DNA of 64,000 nt from Asterella californica. Its lineage: Eukaryota; Streptophyta; Marchantiopsida; Marchantiales; Aytoniaceae. The position numbers and the translations under genes are program-made. This document shows positions 58,260 to 64,000 of this stretch, piece after piece. Positions within the stretch are counted from its first letter, which is position 1. Each line of letters opens with the position of its first letter. The notes beneath the pieces were generated by a model. That model was not told where the DNA came from and did not search any database. It saw only the letters and a program-made list of their open reading frames with translations. Location: positions 21,488,001 to 21,552,000 of the forward strand of contig JAYKYS010000006.1 in assembly GCA_036924285.1 (NCBI GenBank), written 5' to 3'.

Positions 58260-60345
58260 GTCACAATCTTGAAGACTGAATTGTGTGAGAAAAGTTTATA
58301 GCATATATCAGTGAAGAAAGTGAATTTAATTTAGATTCACGACTAAACAGAATCATCATTAGAGAGCTGCTAAATAACACTAAATAACAATACGGTAACT
58401 TTGTGATCCTCTCTCAAAATCCCCACGGGAAGACAATCCGATCTCAATTTTTGTGCATCATCCGTTAAGAAATATTTCACTTTAACTTTGATACCCCTAT
58501 TAGGGTGTTCCAAGGAGATGGCAATTCTTCGTCAAAGTGACATCCATGCATATTTATTATTCATCTCCTCCCTCAAAGCAATATTCACGGGATTAATTTT
58601 TTATTTAACCCTTCTTGTCAAAAGAGTTAAGTAAGAAATTGAATGTGTATCGTATTATGTATAATCAGTGAATGGATCTTAGATTTGTATCTTTTGAATC
58701 ACGCCGATTTGCTCATGCTTGATAGGTTATGTATTTTCTTTTATAATTATTTTCGGTTAATAACTAATTCTATTAAAGTTTTTAATTTATTATTATTATA
58801 TTCTGAAAATTATACAATATTTATCTCTTTATTTTAAAATAACTAAATATAATATCGATTAAAATTAATTTATTCAACCAACTTTATGTTTATTACGTGA
58901 ATTCAAAATCTATTCCAACTACGATCGGAACCAACTAGAACTAAATTAGAAATCCTATTACTATATTTTTACTTGTCTCTTTGCTGGTCTCCGCTCTCCA
59001 ACTCAAGAAGCATGCATATTTATTTTGCACAGGTCCGAACGATTAGAGATGTTCTATTCTGGTAAGTGGAGTAAACTATCCTTTCTCAAACAGGTAGCGT
59101 GGTAAAAGTAAGAAAGTGAACAAGTGAAGTGCTGGGCCCAGGTCGTGAGTGGATAAGGATATAAGGGTAGAGCAGTGGCGGTTGGTAATCCGTATCGGAA
59201 GGAGTCCGAAGGACATCGTCATTTTTGTAGCTTTGTAGATCGTAACAGCCTAAAGGACAACGTAGCTAGATAATACAGGTAGATAAAATCTTTATGGGGA
59301 AGAGCGCTGAACGAGGGACCTTTCTTTCCCCTTACTGGCTGACCGAAGATCCACTTTACTGGCGGCATTCGATTCATCTAACACTTCTGCCAGTAGAACA
59401 AGGTGAGTCCTCTCCACCTTTTTCCACTAGATAAACCGGTTATTTACTTGTTACCGGACCTTTGCGGATCTTCTTATTTCGAAGGTATCTTCGCAAAAGT
59501 CGATAAGGGTCTATTTAGGGGTGTCCAAATTAGTAACCTTTTTGAAGGTTAACCTACGGGAAGGAGTTACGATTTCGGTAAAACCTTGGTAGGTGTTTTG
59601 TGCGGGTATTTCTGGAAGTATCTGCAAGAAAACGCTAGTGGATATTACTTTAACGATTATTCATTTGTTGTATATGTATTTTTGTAATGAAATATCTATT
59701 ACACTAAATAATTATCTTGATTTTCACAACTAAAAAATCAATTAAAAAATATTGTGATGTCTGAGTCACAAATGCAACCTGACTCAGTCACACTTCCATA
59801 CAAAGTTAACTATTGCGATATTACGGTTTTTTTCTCTCCGCTGTTGAAGAATATTTATCTCTCAACTTTGACACCTCTTATTATATCCAAGAATACAACA
59901 GCCAACATATATTCACGTTTTCCATCTAAAAATAGAAAAAAATTATTTTATTTTTCATAAAAAATAAAAATAAATTCATTTTATAATTAATTCATTACTA
60001 TTTAGTATTTAGGTTTTGGATTTATATGTTTGGAATCGCGTCTTGTTGGACTTTCTTTATAGGTTTTTTATTATCTTCTCGAAACTCGACGTGAATAACA
60101 TATAGCAGTTCTAGAAAAATATATTTTCTCAAATTATCATAGACTAGAATTTATAAGTAAACATTTTATATTTTTATTAATATTAATTTAAAACTGATCG
60201 CGCATGCACATGCATTTATTTCATATACATTAATGTCTCAATTTAATTGATGTGTTTTTGGGAGCAAGTTCTTGCACTTATAATTTGGACAGCACGTGAG
60301 TTTGTGTTTGGCTATCATTGTGTACTTCCTTGTATTATAGTCGAT
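58260..60345. other. AT-rich region; one possible first exon
   Basis: Mostly very AT-rich, with a GC-richer patch at about 59030-59650. Short ORFs at 58643-58837 and 59754-59960 have no motifs. Confidence 0.4.
59294..59402 (+). other. Possible orphan first exon
   Basis: An ATG opens 36 codons (MGKSAERGTFLSPYWL..., then LLPVEQ) and ends at CAAG|GTGAGT, a good donor. It sits in a GC-richer patch preceded by plausible promoter sequence. No second exon is found before the sequence turns AT-rich, so it is either a truncated gene or chance. Confidence 0.2.
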
Positions 60346-60412
60346 AGCAAGTTAGCTGGGAGGGATTGTTTATTAATGGGGGGGGCTCATTATCGTTATG
60401 GACCAATGACGG

Positions 60413-60425
60413 CTCCCGGCGGGAG
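60413..60425 (-). repeat. Short GC hairpin near the 3' side of the HUH element
   Basis: CTCCCG and CGGGAG flank a single base. Being about 0.3 kb past the stop codon, near the compositional edge, it could be a subterminal hairpin of the kind HUH transposons use, but position is the only support. Confidence 0.3.
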
Positions 60426-60713
60426 AGTTTCGTGCAGGGGGACGAAATACGAATTTCAATAATTTGCTTCTCGACCGATAGTGTTCTCCCGCTTCCCGTC
60501 CTCGACTAGTAATACACCTCGCTTCTCGCGCCAAGAAACGGTTAAAGGGGTACGGTGACCCACAAGACTTTATTATATAAAAAACAAGTACACTGCCATA
60601 CTGGACTGTTCAGTCTCTCGACTGCAAAGCGCTAAACTGTATACACCCTATGTACATGAGACCGGCACACTGCGCGGTCTAAGCTAGACCTCTCTCATGG
60701 CCCATACTACGAG

Positions 60714-61622
60714 TCATCGCCTCCGCCAGGGGAATGTAGTCAGGTAGCACCTCTTCGGTTGTAAGCAAGTCTTCATGCGGACTTCGCCTCGCCTCGAAAT
60801 CCTCCTGCTCTGGGACCGGTGGTACCTCGACCCGTGCCTCTGCGTCTGCCTGGACTCCTCTGTCCTCGCTGCTGAAGTACCTGCGTGAGCAATGGGGGCA
60901 ACGAGGAGTTTCTCTGAAGAAAAAATATTATCTATGTCACCTGCCGTCACCTCTTCAGGCCTGATAAACGAGTTCCACAGAGAATCCGACCGGCTCTTAT
61001 GGATCCCTGCTTGCATCAGCCAACGAGGAGATGCTGTGTACTTGCCAGATGCCAGCATCGCTCGCAAACAGCGAGGAAAGGTAGTCGAAAGGGGACTGGA
61101 ACTTTTATACCTGTTGTACTGGAGAGCTCGAGGTAGGATATTGAAATACGTTAACTCAACTCGATTTTTGGTCTCGGCAGCCCCCATCAGCATGAACAAC
61201 TCCCTGCCGTCCTCCACCATGCTGTCGGTTATATTCTTCGTAACAGCTTGGTGATGATGCTGGTTCTCATCCTTAAGACAGTAGCCTACCATGCCAACGA
61301 AAGTATGGATACCTTTATTGGAAAGTTGCTTGACACGAATTTCACCTCCAAGTGGCTTTTCTCTGTCCCAGCCCAAAGCCTGCAAAATCTGCTTCTTGAC
61401 CTGCAGAGTTGATTTTCCATATATGCACACAACGCCCTGAAAGTGGAGATGCAGGAGTGAACCCCCCCTCTCAACCGAAAAAACACCAGAGACACACTGT
61501 TTGTTCAGAAACTCGCAAATGAGGGGAAAATACAGCAGATCTAAATCAGCACCAGTTGTACAAACCGTCACAGAAAGTTCTAAGGTGGACCGCCTAGCCC
61601 TGGCTTCCCGGCGGAGAGACAT
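60714..61622 (-). CDS. HUH endonuclease (Rep-like, single tyrosine)
   Basis: A 302-residue open frame. Motif I is around residues 14-20 (LELSVTV). Motif II is HLHFQG at 58-63, the His-hydrophobic-His metal site. Motif III is YCLKD at 114-118, with one catalytic Tyr and a Lys three residues later. Conserved blocks follow: MGAAETKNRVELTYFNILPR and SGKYTASPRWLMQAGIHKSR, both shared with the 18.5 kb copy. The C-terminus (about 250-302) is Arg/Ser-rich and may be a DNA-binding or nuclear-localisation tail, or read-through past an unrecognised intron. Such enzymes nick one DNA strand, stay bound to its 5' end and start rolling-circle-type transfer. No Walker motif is seen, so replication would use host helicases. 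The start at MSLRRE is supported by MFLRR in the paralogue, though an upstream exon probably joins near it. Confidence 0.8.
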   Translation of the reverse strand: MSLRREARARRSTLELSVTVCTTGADLDLLYFPLICEFLNKQCVSGVFSVERGGSLLHLHFQGVVCIYGKSTLQVKKQILQALGWDREKPLGGEIRVKQLSNKGIHTFVGMVGYCLKDENQHHHQAVTKNITDSMVEDGRELFMLMGAAETKNRVELTYFNILPRALQYNRYKSSSPLSTTFPRCLRAMLASGKYTASPRWLMQAGIHKSRSDSLWNSFIRPEEVTAGDIDNIFSSEKLLVAPIAHAGTSAARTEESRQTQRHGSRYHRSQSRRISRRGEVRMKTCLQPKRCYLTTFPWRRR

Positions 61623-62184
61623 GGCGGGTTACAGAAAAATGACGACAAACCACGACACTGTCCTCAAGGTCGACCTGAGTACACACACAAGGATGACAAT
61701 GATACCGATAAATTCCATGGACGGTCGACCTCAAAGAACCGTCAGCACGAGTAAAGTAAGAGGGATAAGAAAACATCCGATACCGCCTGTCTTGTAAATA
61801 CAAATAAAAATTATCCACAGAATACGAGAAGAAGCGGAATGGCCCAGCCAAGGTCTGCAACGGAACAGGATGCAATACGCAAGGATGACAAGTTTTCCCT
61901 ATGAAAACGTAATCGAACTTCATCAAAAACTGTGGAGGATCCTGCGAAAATCCGAGCTGCAAATAGACGTAAGTACGGGTGAGTTGAAGGAAGCGTTCCT
62001 CGAACGAAATCATAAGCCGTCCAGGAGAGAACACAGGAAAACGTGGCACACCACCGCTCAGATCCAAGAATTCAAAATCAAGATCCGGATGAAGAGACTG
62101 ATAAACAGCGCTGACCTCCTCGCCACTGTCAACAGTATCAGCAACCTCTGTACTGTCAATGACAGCCTCGCTTTCCTCGGACAT
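61594..62184 (-). CDS. N-terminal exon or ORF of the HUH gene
   Basis: A 196-residue frame starting with an acidic stretch (MSEESEAVIDSTEVADTVDS), then FEFLDLSGGVPRFPVFSPG, RLMISFEERFLQLTRTYVYL and KFDYVFIGKTCHPC. It overlaps the HUH frame by 29 bases in a different frame. The last third (after about residue 110) looks intronic, so splicing into the HUH frame is likely. A plausible acceptor (TGTACTCAG) lies near 61670. A diverged equivalent (VPPEF-x-HPRLGLSTHL and FHYIYSKGSW) lies at about 18200-18380 upstream of the other HUH copy, which supports a real N-terminal region. Its role is unknown, perhaps DNA recognition. Confidence 0.5.
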   Translation of the reverse strand: MSEESEAVIDSTEVADTVDSGEEVSAVYQSLHPDLDFEFLDLSGGVPRFPVFSPGRLMISFEERFLQLTRTYVYLQLGFSQDPPQFLMKFDYVFIGKTCHPCVLHPVPLQTLAGPFRFFSYSVDNFYLYLQDRRYRMFSYPSYFTRADGSLRSTVHGIYRYHCHPCVCTQVDLEDSVVVCRHFSVTRHVSPPGSQG

Positions 62185-62950
62185 CGAGAATTACAAAGAC
62201 ATACATAGGAAAACCCTATGATATAAGGCAAAACGTACCTCACGAGACCACCTCCCCGCCAGCATGCATGCCGTAGCGATCGCCCGCCATCACACAGCCA
62301 CCAGCAAGCACGAAAGCACGAAGGCAGTGCGCAATGACACACACTCACCGAAGACCAAGACGCAAGTAACGCCGTCGAAAAAACAACCAACCCGTCAAGA
62401 AAATCACCGCACTGTCACAACGGTGCGGCATCGCAGTAGCGTCGAAAACAAAGCGACCTCCTTCATGAACAAACATCGAACGAAAAGCAAACAGTCAACC
62501 GCGCAGCAGCAACAATCAACGAAGCGTCTCCGAGCACGACTGAACACACAACCACCACAAATCAACCAAGCGCGGTGAAGAAACCAACGACAACAGCACC
62601 GACGCGCGAGTAAAGATAAAGACAAGAGCACAGATGCGCGAATGATCATCTACCACCACCACAAGACCGAAGAAAAAGCGCCACAAAACGAATTGCACCC
62701 CGCGAGAAAATACTACGAAACAGCCCGATCTCAACCCTAGCAACACTAAACTAGCCATCGACGAGTCCACAATATCGCTCGCCTGCCCTGCCAAGCCGCG
62801 TCCCGATACAAAAGCCTTCGACCTAAAACGAACCCCTCATAATATCGCCCGCCTGCGCTCCGTAATGCCTCTCCAGCCGCGCCACGACACTGGCCGATCC
62901 CCCCGCTTGGCGTTTTCCCTCACCCGGCCAAAACGACGCCTTTGATGCAT
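62185..62950. other. GC-rich upstream region of the HUH gene
   Basis: Presumed 5' untranslated or promoter sequence of the element. Overlapping ORFs on both strands (62058-62794) are low-complexity products of the base composition. Confidence 0.35.
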
Positions 62951-62956
62951 ATTAGG

Positions 62957-63096
62957 TTATGTGTGGATCAGTCTGCAACTCCAGGCTCGATTATCATTTA
63001 ATAGTTACTGTAACAAATAAAGTATAATTATACATAACAATTTAGTATAGAATTTTTGCATAACATTAATAATCTTCCGATAACAAAAATTGTTAA
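62957..63096 (+). repeat. Diverged dispersed repeat, copy 2
   Basis: Matches 10486-10622 in a series of colinear short blocks. It starts within about 15 bases of the GC-rich HUH island's right edge. Confidence 0.4.
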
Positions 63097-64000
63097 ATGT
63101 ACAAGGATGTGAGGAGGAGATTAGTGAAAAGTCTTGTCTAGTATATCAATAGGACTATTATACGTGATAAGATGCGGGAGAAGCTCTAACCAAATAAAAG
63201 TTGCCAACTTGCCAAGAAAAGTTTTCCAAGACATTTTTCGAACTTTATCTTCTTACACATTTTTCTGTTTCTTTTCTCTTTGTTTCTTCATATTTCTAGT
63301 GGAATAATACTGTGAAGGTGGACTTGGTAGGTACTTTTCCCCACCACCCTACATCACAAACGGCTGGCGTTTTATTGGTTGATTTTGGTGCTCACCAACC
63401 GTTCTAACATGTCCTCGAATACTCAAAACTAAATATTAGAAAAGATAGCAACCAGTGAACCAGTGAATGGAAGAAAAGGAACCTTACCTCTGACGTTAGA
63501 GAAATATAACTGAGTGGTGATTAAAAACCAGTATTAAACTTGAGGATCTGAATTCCCATGTATATAAATGAATAATAAACGTGTTCAAACTGATTTTTAA
63601 GTTTAATTGATTATAGTGAATGAAGAAAAACTATTAAGAAATGATTGTTACTAAGATTACACTAGTGGTCTAGAGGTGAATAGTAAAAGTAATTAGTAAG
63701 TAATATATTGATATCAGTAAATGTCGACTTCAATTGCTATGTACTTATAGTAATCGATCTTGATTACTATAATATCATAAATTATAAATAGAAATAAATT
63801 TGTTTGTAATATTTATTTATGTTTAATAATGTATTTATAATATAATAACTTTATTAGTAAATATATTTATAATAAATATTTTAAATATTACTTGTTAATT
63901 TTAAATTAATATACTACTTACTACTACTTCCGTCTGAAGTTGAAAGAGGTTAATATAATCTTTGTGATGTCTATTTTCATAATTAAATGGAACAAACAGT
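63097..64000. other. No identifiable gene
   Basis: AT-rich sequence, becoming extremely AT-rich after about 63770. No ORF or repeat end is recognised. Confidence 0.5.

Larger units (their letters stand above)
60350..62950 (-). mobile_element. Replitron-like HUH transposon (putative)
   Basis: A sharply GC-richer island in AT-rich flanks contains a HUH endonuclease gene and its upstream exon on the minus strand, with no helicase, reverse transcriptase or DDE transposase visible. A diverged second copy of the gene exists at 18.2-19.7 kb, so the gene is repetitive. Eukaryotic transposons encoding a HUH nuclease without a helicase are known as replitrons. I infer membership in or kinship with that group from the motifs only. 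The ends given are compositional boundaries, not mapped termini. Confidence 0.5.

Noticed and set aside
60714..62184. An integrated geminivirus or other CRESS DNA virus Rep
   Set aside because: The HUH motifs are compatible, but I see no SF3 helicase Walker motifs, no capsid gene and no viral origin. A second diverged copy with a plant intron fits a transposon family better.
62058..62794. Arg/Cys-rich overlapping ORFs on both strands
   Set aside because: They are low-complexity by-products of the GC-rich upstream region, with no conserved pattern.
60350..62950. A Helitron
   Set aside because: Helitrons encode a Rep with two tyrosines plus a Pif1-like helicase. No helicase is visible here and motif III shows one tyrosine.
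1..64000. tRNA, rRNA and CRISPR arrays
   Set aside because: I scanned by eye and saw no rRNA-like or convincing tRNA cloverleaf sequence and no regularly spaced direct repeats of CRISPR type. A tRNAscan-SE run would be needed to exclude tRNAs.

Overview
The window looks like nuclear DNA of a plant, most likely a non-flowering streptophyte such as a bryophyte, lycophyte or charophyte relative. The evidence is plant-type TTTAGGG motifs (2636-2652, 41736-41765), one plant-style Nudix gene split by short GT-AG introns, and a dense population of decayed plant-type transposons. No species can be named from sequence alone. The background is AT-rich and gene-poor, with GC-richer islands that mostly coincide with mobile elements.

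Layout. 1-12.5 kb is mostly featureless, with a tandemly duplicated small domain (4.6-5.0 kb), a coiled-coil relic (6.7-7.1 kb) and a Ty1/copia scrap (8.9-9.2 kb). 12.5-13.5 kb carries a SAP-like ORF followed by a 46-bp near-perfect palindrome. 14.7-18.1 kb holds a hypothetical ORF and several tandem repeats. 18.1-19.7 kb is a decayed HUH endonuclease gene on +, followed by a fragment on -. 20.8-31.3 kb is a Ty3/gypsy LTR retrotransposon on -, with near-identical LTRs but a coding region broken several times. Just outside it, at 31.37-31.63 kb, is a row of consecutive stem-loops. 33.6-36.6 kb is a Ty1/copia relic on - with a recognisable 3' LTR. 40.75-43.8 kb is the one clearly intact host gene, a six-exon Nudix hydrolase on -. 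45.3-51.3 kb is a second LTR element on + whose interior has only a decayed gag. 51.4-52.1 kb is a PIF/Harbinger transposase relic. 52.7-58.2 kb contains decayed coiled-coil and HAD-like fragments on - plus more hairpin clusters. 60.35-62.95 kb is a GC-rich island with an apparently intact HUH endonuclease on -.

Main point of interest. The ORF at 60714-61622 has the hallmarks of a single-tyrosine HUH nuclease (HLHFQG and YCLKD motifs), with no visible helicase. The 18.1-19.7 kb locus is its diverged paralogue, and both copies appear to share an upstream N-terminal region. This fits a replitron-like DNA transposon family. A second theme is an excess of short, near-perfect inverted repeats. At least three are present in only one of two paired LTRs, so they arose after insertion, probably by template switching or inverted duplication.

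Limits: splice sites, homology and divergence were judged by eye. No database search, structure prediction or dating was run.
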